Of a DNA stretch of 64,000 nt, positions 12,324 through 23,169 are shown piece by piece (position 1 is the stretch's first letter; every line of letters starts with the position of its first letter). The notes under the pieces are model-generated. The model was not told where the DNA came from, did no database searches, and was given only the letters and a program-made list of their open reading frames with translations. Origin of the DNA: Epiperipatus broadwayi (lineage: Eukaryota > Onychophora > Udeonychophora > Euonychophora > Peripatidae). The stretch covers positions 620,001 to 684,000 of the forward strand of contig JAQFVV010012572.1 of assembly GCA_028023455.1 (NCBI GenBank), written 5' to 3'. The position numbers and the translations under genes were made by a program.

Positions 12324-12453
12324 GTCCAAATGATGAAGATGGCAAACCTCATGGTTATGGAACTCTAGTTTTCCCATCTGGTGATTCCTTTAGAGGCTAC
12401 TTCGTTCATGGTCAAAAAAGTGGAGAAGGGTGTTACTACTTCAAAGATGGCAG
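12324..12453 (+). CDS. SETD7: Internal exon encoding MORN repeats, SETD7-like histone-lysine methyltransferase
   Basis: The acceptor is a T-run followed by AAG ending at 12323; the donor is CAG|GTAAAA at 12453/12454. The exon is 130 bp: two bases ending a split codon, 42 full codons, two bases starting the next. With the split codons read as Gly and Ser, the 44 residues align without gaps to residues 14-57 of vertebrate SETD7, sharing the PHG, FVHG and DGS positions. Two MORN-type units are visible: HGYGTLVFPSGDSFRG with YFVHGQ, then KSGEGCYYFKDG. In the known family, SETD7 is a SET-domain enzyme that monomethylates H3K4 and many non-histone proteins; the N-terminal MORN repeats precede the catalytic domain. 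No catalytic exon was found in the window, so the SET domain is inferred from homology only. Another MORN-repeat protein is a less likely alternative. Confidence 0.85.
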
Positions 12454-13768
12454 GTAAAAAAAATAACGTTATTCTTTTGACATTATAAAAATATGTTAAT
12501 AAAATTATTATAATTTTTTTATTAAGATAAATATAAAAAATTTAGCAGTAGAGGGATTGATTCAATAAGAATTAAAATTAAAAAGAATAGCTTTTTTTAT
12601 ATAAGAAAGCAGAGAGATTTAATAATAAAAAGAGAAAAGAGTAGTTTGTGTCCCACTGTGTGTGTGTTTTATATGAATTAATCTTTTTGTGGACCAGAAT
12701 TGCTGCTATTAAATAAATGTCATAAAAGTTTGGGAAAGTTGCTGATTTTTTTTTTTTTTACATAAATGATTAATGATGATTGATGATAAAAAAAAATAAG
12801 ATTATAAATAAATGCTTAGTGGAGACATTAATATGTATAAATTGAAGCACTTTATGTGGCTTTTTTTTTCATCCTTATTTCTTAAATTTTTTAGTATCTT
12901 AAACTTTTATCAAATAGAAAATAACTCAAGTAGAGACTTTAATGACTGAATTCGTACAGTTTAAATACGGCTTAAAACTTATATTTGAAATACTGTAGTA
13001 TTATTCTTTTAATTTCTAAATTTTTTATTTGTAATTTATATGAAAAGTGTGTGTAAATTTGTATATACACTACCATTACAGATAGATACATTGTATCGAA
13101 TCTGAAATAGAGGATATGATTTCAAATAGAGGTGTAGTATTTTCACTAAAATTATTCTAAAACGCAATATTCGAAAAGCAGACAAGAGTTTATGTAGTTG
13201 ACATGGATATATCAGATAGCATTTTGAATCAATCACTAGAAGGCATTTTATTTATATTATTGAAAAATTATTTGATTTCTAGTTCTTCGTTTTAATAATT
13301 AGAATTTTATGAATAAATATTTTTATTTATTTCTTATTAGTTTAACAATATTATAAACATTTATGCTAGAGGACTGGGAAAAAAAAAGCAAGAACTGCAC
13401 ACGGCCCTTAGGCCACATAGTGAGTAACTCTGGAATAAAAATGAATAATATTCTGGGAAAGAAATTGTATAACTACTCTTTATACTCCTGTACTTATATT
13501 GTCATGATAGATTTCAATTGACCAACCCAGTATTTTAGGACTTGTTTCGAATTTTCATTGAGCATTAATAACACACTTAAGCATGTATTAAATCTTTGCT
13601 TGTACATATGTATTTAGGCATTGTGAACATTTTTTGCATTTATAAAAAATGTTTTTTTAATAAACCAATGTAGCCATTCTCATGTGAGCAAAGAGCTGTC
13701 AATCGAAGCTGTATTAAAAATAATTTTCTTATAATCCAAAGTTTTTTTATGTATTTATTCTCTTTTAG
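12454..13768. other. Intron or flank after the MORN exon
   Basis: This is AT-rich DNA with long poly(T) runs and no convincing exon. A minus-strand 66-codon frame at 13036-13236 has no recognisable domain or coding bias and is treated as chance. Confidence 0.5.
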
Positions 13769-13868
13769 TGCATGTTTTGACCCTAAATGGGTTATTGTTG
13801 ATAAAGCAAAAAAGTTAAATAGCCTAAAGCTTTCTCAGAAAATCAAAACTGATCTATTAGTAGCTTAG
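13769..13868 (+). CDS. Candidate terminal exon, in phase with the MORN exon (weak)
   Basis: A good acceptor (TTTATTCTCTTTTAG) ends at 13768. One base completes a split codon, then 32 codons run to TAG at 13866-13868. The peptide starts ACFDPKWVIVDKAKK and ends IKTDLLVA. The MORN exon ends in AG, so joining gives AGT (Ser), matching the Ser that follows DG in SETD7. After that the peptide does not resemble SETD7. An AATAAA lies about 100 bp downstream. If real it would give a MORN protein lacking the SET domain, by alternative splicing or polyadenylation. The length of the open frame is not unusual for this composition, so chance is a serious alternative. Confidence 0.22.
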
Positions 13869-13948
13869 TTATAAGATAGCAGAGGAACTTTATTTTATAG
13901 ATGTAGAGAAGAAAAAAACAAAGATTATAATTATGAATCAACTCTCTG

Positions 13949-14028
13949 AAAAATGGGATTTTTAATAATAATAAAAAACTTGGGGGGGAAATGTGTTTTT
14001 TTTATTATTATTTAAAATCCCATTTTTA
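13949..14028. repeat. Short inverted repeat (80 bp)
   Basis: AAAATGGGATTTTTAATAAT on the left pairs with ATTATTTAAAATCCCATTTT on the right, around a G-run loop. It may be a small foldback relic. Confidence 0.7.
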
Positions 14029-14869
14029 TAAATATTATTAGTATAGTTGTAAATATATCAAATTTATTAAGGGCAAGCAGTTAACATTGTAATAACTTGA
14101 AAGCTAAAACCTTAGAAAGATGAAAGATGGCTTTAAACATGCTTATGTGACAGCCAATCAGATGTAATAATAACTGCAAGTGGAACTCTCAATTCTAAAA
14201 TACAAGTCAGAACTATAGTTGTGTAAATGGATAGCCTTAGTTTTTATTTTGTTCAAAAACCAAGATGATTATTGTTTGTTTTGTTTTTTTACTTTTATTC
14301 TCTACTCCCAAGGTAATTTGAGTTTTTCTACCATCTAATTACTCTTTTTGTGGGGATGGAGGAATAAGTAAATATTATTCATTTACCATTTGAGTTCTTT
14401 TTTTTTCTAAATAATTACACTTTATTTCTAAAGCATATTAGGGGCTCCCCCCCCCACCTGTTTTTTGTTTTGTCTGGGATGTGCCAATGGCTTATTTTAA
14501 TCTTAGTACTGATTTCACTAGTAAAAAATGGTGCAGCTTTCATGAAACAAATCAAGACAATGTATGGAATTTTAGACCTTAGAGGTTTTTTTGTTTTATA
14601 TATATTCAAAAAAATATTAAGATATAAGTTTTTAAAAGGCTTGCTGTTAGTAAGGCAAAGAAGAAAAGTTTAATTTTTCATTCTAAAACACATCTATTAA
14701 TATCTAAATTATAATGTAATGTACAGATTTATATTTGTAGAGATAAAACAGGATTTATTATTGTTAGTAAATACATGGTGACTATTTTGTTATACGGAAA
14801 ACATTTTTTATGGCAAAAAGTCATGGAATTGTTGATAAAGAACTTGTGCATTCTATAGATTATCATTTT

Positions 14870-15062
14870 AACAGGAAAAAAATAGTACAATTATCAGCAT
14901 ACCCTAAATCCAGAATCCAAAAAAATAAAGTCCTTTTTTCTTTTTAATTTATTCAAATTAAAAATTTCACTATCGAAGAAGTTTCAAAGACCACCGTCAT
15001 AAAAAAATTAAAAATAATGTTTGAATAAGTAATCCTTGTTTAACATCAATTTTTATTTGATT
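14870..15062 (-). mobile_element. LINE fragment, same family as 20130-21690
   Basis: The plus-strand text AAAATAGTACAATTATC, then CAGAATCCAA, CAAATTAAAAATTTCACT and CCACCGTCATAAAAA follows the order of the LINE relic at about 20764-20985. It therefore carries the reverse-transcriptase segment around the QGCPLA-type motif and the Asp-Asp region on the minus strand. All frames are broken, so it is a truncated copy. Confidence 0.65.
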
Positions 15063-17374
15063 CTATTATAAAGCTGCTTGTTTTACAATAGTAGACATCT
15101 TCAAGCTAAAAGAGATATTTGTCACTAAACTTTTTTATATACTAGTATTCTTTTTTAAAAAAACTAATTGTATTGAGTTTTTTAATGAGAAACATTAATA
15201 TATACAATTGCATTCATATATTATTATGATACAGTAGATATTGCTGAAATTTTGATTTTCCTGTTTATTGTTGTATAAGTGTCTGCATATTGGCTTTTTG
15301 AGATACTGTACATTATCTTAGCTGTAAAATTTTGGGATGATTCAAGATTACCCTGTCCAAGTTTTTATTTCCAAATCTTTATCAATAATTAATTAAGTGA
15401 AACTTCTCTTTTATCCCAAAATATTAGCTCTTATACTAATTTCAAAGTTTTGACTTCCAAATAAAAAATTTAATATTTTTAATGCCATCTTGTGGTGAAT
15501 TCAGGCACTGTTTGCCACCTTATAAGAAATTTCTTGATGCTTTCATACATCATCAAAATAGGTATATTTATGTTCTTCAATCATAAGTTATATTCATGAA
15601 ATTAACTTTTTATGAAAAGTTTTTTAATTACCAATTTATTAAACATTAAATTCGTTGTTTCTCATAGTTGTTCAACATAATACTTATTCTGTCTTAATTG
15701 ATTTAAGGTTTAAAATTTTAGAGAAAAAAACGAATATTTTAAAGCTGATAAATATCTGATATTATGTGAGTATACAAAAAATAAAATTATGCTTTATTAT
15801 CACTTTGGCTCTAAACTAAGTTTACATAAGTTCAACAATATTAATAAAAGAAGTTATATTTACCAAACACTCATTTGATGTGAAACAAGGCAGTGAATTT
15901 GTATGCACCTTAAATTGGAATTTCAATAGCCTATGATACCTGAACTCCTATTTTATATATAATGGAGATCTGAATACCATTAATAAAATATATTTTTAAT
16001 AACCTTTACATATCACATATGCGTGAACATATATTTTAATACTGAAAGAACTTATTAAGGTTTGCAGCAGACCTCAATAATTTAAGTGCTAGAATAAATT
16101 ACACCTGATTATGATAATCAAATGTTATTGCTTATCTATTGTCTAGGTATTGTACACAAATTTTAATATGGTAATGTCTACGTATATATTTTTTCTTTAC
16201 AATAGTTTGTTTTCTAATGATTCCTATTGATATAAGTAAATGATACAGGAATTATATACTTAATGTCCATGGAGTAGAGACTACATTATATTTTTTTTTA
16301 TTTTATAGTCAGCACTTCATTACTTATCTGACTAGCCCAAATTATCTTGGGACTATTAGCCATCTCACACCACAAATATCTAGATAGCTATTTACTGATG
16401 AGCATTGGATAAATAATTGAATTGATTATGATCTGATGATTAGAAAAGTTTTGAATGTTTTTAGAAAAAACTCAACTGACTGAAAATTTTATTCTACCTA
16501 GATTTGAACCCCATACCATTGATAGTGCAGGCGAACATGCTAACCACAAGTCTTATTTTTTTTAGTTTTGTAATTTTAAAAAAATCATTTTAAAAAGCAA
16601 TTTACAAAAAAAAAAAAACAGGTTTTTCCCCCCCTCTAATGCCTTTATTTTTATGTGTGAAATATTTATAATAGAGAAATTAGTAATTAAAATACATTTA
16701 CATGTCAATCTAATTAGAATTTTAATAAAATTATTTATTTATTATTCTAATTATAATGACTCTGGGGAAACATTTTCAAATTAGCTAATTAGGGAAAATA
16801 TTAAAATTAATTAATTTTTTATCAATAATATAATTTTCAAAAGAAAATCATTTTTAATGCAATTTAAAATATATATATATATATACGTATACTTTTACAC
16901 AAGTGGTATTTTTTGAGTTGGTTGCTTTAGCAACTGAATTCTTTATATATCAAAAGAGTAAGTTGAATTTTTCCATGTATTTGTTTTAAACTGAGCTTTA
17001 ATATTTATATTAAACTAGGAATAATTTCTAATTTAATAAATGTTTAGTGTTAATCATTAATGCATTTAATGTATTTATCTGAAGGAATTTCTGTCAACGT
17101 TCTAAGTATAGACTTGTAAATCAAAATGCCAATATCAAAAAATAATCATTATACTGCAATATCTCAGTTAATATGTATTTTAGAACTCTATTTCACTAAA
17201 ATAGAACCTTATTACCAGAGATAAAAATATAATTTATTACAATAGAAAGAACAGGGATACTTGTTCATTTAAAAAAAAAGATGCGTTTTGACTTTTGTAA
17301 AAAAAATTATATGTAATATTATAATGGAATATATATATAGTTGTTTTCATATAAGGCTTCATAATGCAAAAGTC
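15063..17374. other. Non-coding AT-rich block
   Basis: No exon-like segment was found apart from the tRNA-like remnant at 16494-16551. The block holds poly(T), poly(A) and C runs (16627-16633) and a TA run near 16870. Confidence 0.5.
16494..16551 (-). repeat. tRNA-like fragment
   Basis: On the minus strand it reads GTGGTTAGCATGTTCGCCTG, then GGGGTTCAAATC, an A-box-like and a B-box-like element with the spacing of a tRNA promoter. No full cloverleaf is evident and no poly(A) was identified. It is most likely the head of a decayed SINE. Confidence 0.45.
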
Positions 17375-17878
17375 AAACCACTAAACATCACATGATTACC
17401 ATCTCTTATGCTAGCACATAACTGTTATTAAACAGACAAAACTTTTCATACAGTAGTGCCACCTTGTGCCAACCAGAGTAATCAATGAATTCCAGAAGGC
17501 TTGTGCATAAAATCCCCATTTAGTTCCTACTCATCCAATATCCCCAGACTAGTTTCTGGCTTGTGCCTTCATCAGTGAGGAGCCTTGGACCTGAGAGCAC
17601 TGCACCTAGATCTTAAGATCTAATGCAACTCCCCAGCAGCCACCTTTTATCTCTACTTAACTACAAAACTATGAGAATGAGATTGAAAACACAATAATAT
17701 TTTCAATCTAAGCTCAATAGCTTATATGGTCATATGGATCTGAACTGAGTTCAGTACCCATACATTGTGGTGTTTTTGGCTCTTTAACAACCTATCCTAT
17801 TATGCAGGATTGGTGTTAAACCACTAAACATCACACGATCGTCATTTCTTATGCTAGCACATAACTGTTATTAAACAG
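17375..17878 (+). mobile_element. 450-bp dispersed repeat, copy 2, with 61-bp terminal direct repeats
   Basis: The 61-bp sequence AAACCACTAAACATCACATG through AACTGTTATTAAACAG lies at 17375-17435 and again at 17818-17878. Between them are the conserved family blocks: GCCACCTTGTGCCAACCAGA, CCCAGACTAGTTTCTGGCTT, CCTAGATCTTAAGATCTAAT, CACCTTTTATCTCTACTTAA and TTTTGGCTCTTTAACAACC. There is no open frame. The terminal direct repeats resemble short LTRs or a duplicated flank. This is probably the fullest copy in the window. Confidence 0.75.
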
Positions 17879-18671
17879 TCTTATTTATTTAAGTATATTT
17901 TTAGTAAATTTTGTGAGGTAATAATAGTAATAACAATAATATAATCATTAGATTATTACAAATATCATTAAGTACTAATCTTTTTTATCTAAGAAATTAA
18001 TAAAATTATTTTATCAATAATTTACAAAAGTGTGGATGTAAATGTGTATGTTCTGTTATGTTTTTCTCTTATTAAATGTAGTTTAAAAAGAGGAATATTT
18101 TTTTAAAAAGCGTACATTTTAGTTAATTTGTTCAAAGAGAAAGATAATAACCGTACAAGATTAATTTGATGGTGGAAAAACTTTCCCAATTTGAACATTT
18201 GTAAATAAATTCATCCAATGTATGAATAATGCAAAAGAAAATTTATATATACGCAAGTTATTGTTTTTATCAGTGCATCTTTCATCTTAGCTCACTCCTA
18301 TCGTAAACTATTCATCAGCCAAGAATTCAGATCACTCTCTTATATTGTGAATACATTGCCATGCGCTGTGTTAAAGTATCAGTTTATTAAATGAAGTTAT
18401 GATTAGTAAATTAGACTACATACTTTTATCTAGTTACTATAATCAAAAATAACTACTGTATGGTAAATTATTTTATTCAAAAGTATTTTTATTTAATAAT
18501 GATTGTTTTATTTGGAGTTATTTATGTCGAATAAAACATGTAGTTAAAACCTCGATATCAGATTATCGATATTATTACTTTTTGAATAATAAAACATAAG
18601 ATTAACAATCGACTATAAATAGTCAAAATAAGAGTCATAGATCACATGACCCTATTCTCTTAAGCTTGTAA
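17879..18671. other. Non-coding AT-rich block
   Basis: No gene, structured repeat or splice-bounded open frame was recognised here. Confidence 0.5.
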
Positions 18672-18995
18672 GTTATAAACAATGAGGATTGCCAATTCTT
18701 CAACAAGCTTTGTGGTAAATGCTTAGCCAGAGCCATAATTTAAAAGATCTCTGTCAGGAACACCCCTCTCCAAACCCCTGACCATGGTTTCGTGCTTTGG
18801 CACTCCTCAGAGAGAGGCACATCTCTGAGGAATGCCTCAGAAATGTGCCCCTCTCTGAGGAGTGCCAAAGTATGAAACCATGGTCAGGGGTTTGGGGGGG
18901 GGGGGGTTCCTGACAAAGATCTTTTAAATGCTGGCTCTGGCTAAGCATTTATCACAAAGCTTGTTGAAGAATTGGCAATCCTCATTGTTTATAAC
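18672..18995. repeat. 324-bp near-perfect palindrome
   Basis: The arms start GTTATAAACAATGAGGATTG and end CAATCCTCATTGTTTATAAC and stay paired almost to the centre near 18833, where CTCAGAGAGAGG and CCTCTCTGAG face each other. A G-run at 18893-18906 lies opposite a shorter C-rich stretch. It is richer in G+C than its surroundings and encodes nothing. The high arm identity suggests a recent foldback element or an inverted duplication. A stem this long would form a long double-stranded RNA if transcribed. Confidence 0.9.
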
Positions 18996-19010
18996 AATCG
19001 ACTAGTTTTA

Positions 19011-19119
19011 TTGCTGAGTTCATAATAAGTTGGAGTACCGGAAATGCCAAAATTGGAATCAATTTATGGATCTTACATTCGAGAATCTGATACTCTACCA
19101 CTGCACTAGATCATACCAT
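19011..19119 (-). repeat. tRNA-like repeat, second family
   Basis: The pattern GAGTTCATAATAAGTTGGAG, ACCGGAAATG and CATTCGAGAATCTGATACTC, ending CTACCACTGCACTAGATCA, is shared with 33293 and 33603. Read on the minus strand, TCTAGTGCAGTGGTAGAGT is A-box-like. Confidence 0.5.
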
Positions 19120-19405
19120 GAATTTCTGGAATTAGTTATGACTCCTTGTTTTTTAAGTTTATTCAAAAATATAATTGTATTTTAAAGAGGAAAATGTGTA
19201 CTAAGAAGAAGTATTTCAAGCTTAATTTATATCATAAATAATAAATTGCCTAATATTCATGATCACGGCTTATAGGGGAATTATTATACATTAGCACAAT
19301 CATTAAAGTTATTCTATCTCAAGACAAAGTCTGCAATAAAATAATTTTATGAGGGTATATTAATTACAAGTATGAACTTTGATAGATCATAATAATCAAA
19401 TAGCT

Positions 19406-19489
19406 TATTGCTCGGGAAATCATGGGAAGTTTGAATACCAGAAGTATGTGATCCATAGATTTTGTGCTCCAGAGTCCCATCATTTGACT
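19406..19489 (-). repeat. tRNA-like repeat, second family, partial
   Basis: GGGAAATCATGGGAAGTTTGAATACCAGAA matches the start of the copies at 19011 and 33293 in order, with a TTGTGCTCCAGAGTCCCATC end. It is a partial copy. Confidence 0.4.
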
Positions 19490-19662
19490 ATTTTAATAAG
19501 TAGTGAATTGCTTGATAAATGATGACTAAAATAAAGTAATCATGATTTATTTGTGAAAAAAAAAAAAAAAGACTTATTGTTAATTTTGTATATTGGCTTA
19601 AAGATGTACTATTTGTTTTAATATTTTCTTTTCTAAAAGAAAAATAATTTTATTATAACCAA

Positions 19663-19767
<105 letters not shown>

Positions 19768-20129
19768 GTTGTAATTATTTATTAAGTGCATAGGAAGTAT
19801 ATGTAAATACTTTTAAGACAGCCTATAACCTGTCTCAAATGCACCTTGAAATTTTTATAGTAGTCAAGCAATATCTTTATTTTGCTGATAGAGAGATCTC
19901 TCAAACCATGACCCAAAATAGCCACTTTTATAAAGATATGAGCAGCCATCTTATCTTTAACCTAAATTTCCACTTATATAGGCCAATCCGGTCATTCCAA
20001 TTTGAGGGGGGAGGCTGCTCTAGAAATGTATTTTGAAATGACTGTACAAACCAATCTATGAACCACAAATACATCCACATATAAAACTTGCTGATCCATT
20101 TCTCAGTTTATTTGATATTTTGTAATGCT

Positions 20130-21690
20130 ATCTTATAATTTTATTAGCAAAAAACTTTTCTTTCTGAAATATTTCTACACCATGTCTTTCCAATCAAAAA
20201 TATCAACATTGCATCACTTTAGAATGCCTTCGTGATAAGGGTCTATATTTCCCATGACAACCACGATCAATTTTACCATAAAATATCCTTTTAGAAAGTT
20301 TTTGCATTGTTCATTGATTTTATATCTTCTATCTAATGATGATGTTATATTAAAATAGTGGATTCTATAGTATCCATCCAGCAAGTTGAAGCAGATAGTG
20401 ATTCGATTTATGATTTTATCCTATTTTAAAATTTTACAGAGCTTTCTAAAATGAAACTCATCTAATGTCTTTAAATTAGTTCATTAATTATTTCTCTAGT
20501 GATGAGATTCCATATCTTTTAATTTTCAAAACAATCAGCAGACTGAAGTCTATATTTCATCTCAACAGTAAGTCCATCTTTCTACTTGGAAAACTAATTC
20601 AAGATATTTAAATCGGTTTGCATTTTCAGTTGGTAATCACCCAAGCTAAAGCGGTTGAGGATTTTTTCTGTCACTGGTTTTTTATGAACATTAATTTTTA
20701 AACCACTCTTTATATATTGCACTCAAATCATTAAATATATTTTCTAATCATATTTTGAACTGAGAAAAATAGTACAATTATCTTCATTCTGTAAATTCAG
20801 GATCCAAGCAGTTAAAGTGCTTTTCACTTTTAATCGATTTAAATTAAAAATTCTACTTTCAAATCTGTATTGCGTATTGATTCCCATTTTATTAAGATGC
20901 TTATAAATAGTTTCTAAGATTACTGTCATAAAAATTGAAAATAATGTTGGCAAGTGGACATCCTTCTTTAACATCATTTTTTATTTCAAATGCCTCAAAG
21001 TGTCCATTTGTAGTAATAACACTTCCTCTTATTCCATCGTGCAGAAGCTGTGTAATAGGAATAAATTTTGGTGGATAACCAAATAATTTCAACCAATGCT
21101 ATAAATCTATTCAATTAATTAAATCAAACGCCTTGACAAAACCAATAAAAGCAATATACAAATCATTCTTTTATTCCCAAAACTTTTCTTGTATTTGTCT
21201 TGCAACAAAAATTATTCATCTGTGATTTGAAATAACCTATTCAACAAAATCCTTGGAAATATCTTGACTCTAGTGAATAATAATGATACTCCATGGTAAT
21301 TATAGAAATCTTGTCTATTCTCCTTATTTTTAAAAATTAGAATAATAGAAGCCTATTTAAAATCAGGTGGCCCAATTTGATGAGTCCCTATCTAAAATAG
21401 TTCAATATTTTTGAAGCAAAAATATCATCATATGTAAAAAAATTCACGTATCTCATCAGGACTTACAGCCTTTCTATTTTTAATATTACAAATAGTTACT
21501 TTGATTTCACTAAGCTGAATCTTTTTGTCCAAATTTAAACAAGGGGATAAAAATAATATATCATTAAAAATCAACATATGCATTCTTGTATCATTTTTCA
21601 AAAAATGATCAAAATATTCTTTCTATCTATTCACTGTATCATTATTATTATATAACAAAGTGTCATTACTAGATTTAAAAGGTTTAGGTT
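20130..21690 (-). mobile_element. LINE (non-LTR retrotransposon) ORF2 relic with reverse transcriptase
   Basis: The minus strand, with stops and frameshifts, gives in order: RWKEYFDHFL, then NRKAVSPDEI (the K-A-x-x-P-D-x-I motif), YNYHGVSLL (N-Y-R-G-I-S-L-L type), FVKAFDLIN, the segment KLFGYPPKFIPI with HDGIRGSV, VKEGCPLANIIF (G-V-K-Q-G-C type), and LNLQNEDNCTIF, where the catalytic Y/F-A-D-D reads N-E-D-N. Further downstream, RFKYLE, LDEFHFRKLCKIL and a tail with DWKDMV match the usual C-terminal region of such elements. A one-base shift after IIF separates two frames (20901-21092 and 20744-20977). The active-site change, stops and shifts show a dead copy. No endonuclease domain was found upstream, so it is 5'-truncated. 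I do not assign a clade. Confidence 0.85.
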
Positions 21691-21930
21691 TAAATCATGG
21701 TTTGTATTAGACATCAAATAATATCTTATTTTTATATTTTATTAATTCTTATTAGATAAATGATAGATGCAAACTAAAGGGTTAATAATTCATTTTATTT
21801 TGAAATTAATAAAATTTAATCGTAATATACATAATTGTTAATGTTTATAAAATTCTTATTACTAGATTTATTTTTAATATAATAAGAATTTTAATATGAA
21901 AAAGGCTAATATTTATTATTTTAAACTAAT

Positions 21931-22447
21931 ATCTGGTAAAATGAAAATACACGCAGAAAAGTTAGTTTTTTTAATATTTAGCTTTATTACTGCCTAGCAT
22001 GCTTTCAATATATGTTTTATTATATCATATTCATGATATAGTGGTGTGATTAACCCTCAAAGACAAAGAGCACACTTTAATATTTACAGACCACGAGCAT
22101 AAAACTGGTCATAAATTCAAGCTAATAAAAACAAAGATAAAGTACACGCAAAGAAAGAGGCTGGAAGATTAAAAAAACATGTGCAATAGCTATTGATTAT
22201 ATTTCTATTAACAAAAAAGAAACAAGGATACCCATTTCAAAGAAATTGGTTATTTTAATTATTATTTAAAATTTTTAATTAAAATTGAATGCATAAACAG
22301 TTAATTAAGCATAAAGAATCATTTAATCATATCACGACATGCCAAAAATATGATATGGTAAAAAACATATTGAAAGCTTTCTAGACAGTAATAAAACTAA
22401 ATATTAAAGAAAATTGTCTTTTCTGTGTGTATTTTCATTTTATCTGA
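21931..22447. mobile_element. MITE-like element with long terminal inverted repeats
   Basis: The left end starts TCTGGTAAAATGAAAATACA and continues through GCAGAAAAG, TTTAGCTTTATTACTGCCTA and GCTTTCAATATATG. The right end is its inverse: CATATTGAAAGC, TAGACAGTAATAAAACTAAA, CTTTTCTGTGTGTATTTTCA and TTTTATCTGAC. The inverted repeats are about 110 bp. The centre (about 300 bp) is non-coding. It is probably a non-autonomous DNA transposon; the superfamily is unknown. Confidence 0.78.
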
Positions 22448-22638
22448 CATTACGTTGACTCAGAAAAGAAGAAAATTAATAACATTTTAAACTAAATAAT
22501 ATAAACTTTATAAGAAGATTTATCTCTGAAATGTTATATTTTAAAAGAAATGGTATTTATCAAGATAATTTTTCAATTGTCAGTTATTTTACGATAGTAA
22601 AATCATATTTGTTTGAAAATGAATTAATATAAAAGATT

Positions 22639-23169
22639 AAGACTTTCACACTACCCTCAACTATCCACGCTATTTCATACTGTTGACACCCTTGATCACA
22701 TATGTCGAAAAGATAAGCAATCACCAATATACATGTTTCATGCTAAACCAGCACTCATCTGTTGGTCCAGATTCTCATCTTCGCACATATATACAATCAA
22801 TGCTCAGCTTATATTAAGATATCCAATCTTCATATTTAATGGACAGGTTTCAATCCACTCCACCCCATAACTCTTCAGCCATCCATTTCATTGAAAATCT
22901 GATGATGGAACACTCAAAGCCCATATTGGTGCCAACCTTTTCATCCTACCCATGTTGACCATAAGTTACACTGACCCCCTCATGTACAGGACATAATCCA
23001 TTTACATACATATATGATGGATGTTATATATAGAGTTTTTAAAATAAATTTTTAAGAAGCTTTGTAGAATACCTTACAGCACTATATTTTAATATATGAA
23101 TTTTTGTGTGTGATCAAGTTTGTCAGCAATATGAGATAGCATGGATAGTTGAGGGTTGTGTGAATGTCT
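22639..23169. mobile_element. Terminal-inverted-repeat element, family also at 31276
   Basis: AAGACTTTCACACTACCCTC and AACTATCCACGCTATTTCAT at the left face ATGAGATAGCATGGATAGTT and GAGGGTTGTGTGAATGTCT at the right, giving arms of about 65 bp that end near GATCACA. The interior carries CAACAGATGAGTGCTGG-type sequence on the minus strand and has no open frame. A diverged relative lies in the opposite orientation at 31276-31560, and isolated ends occur at 28281 and 51594. Confidence 0.78.

Noticed and set aside
13380-13435. G+C-richer stretch (GAACTGCACACGGCCCTTAGG)
   Set aside because: No open frame with splice signals and no second copy in the window, so nothing can be claimed.
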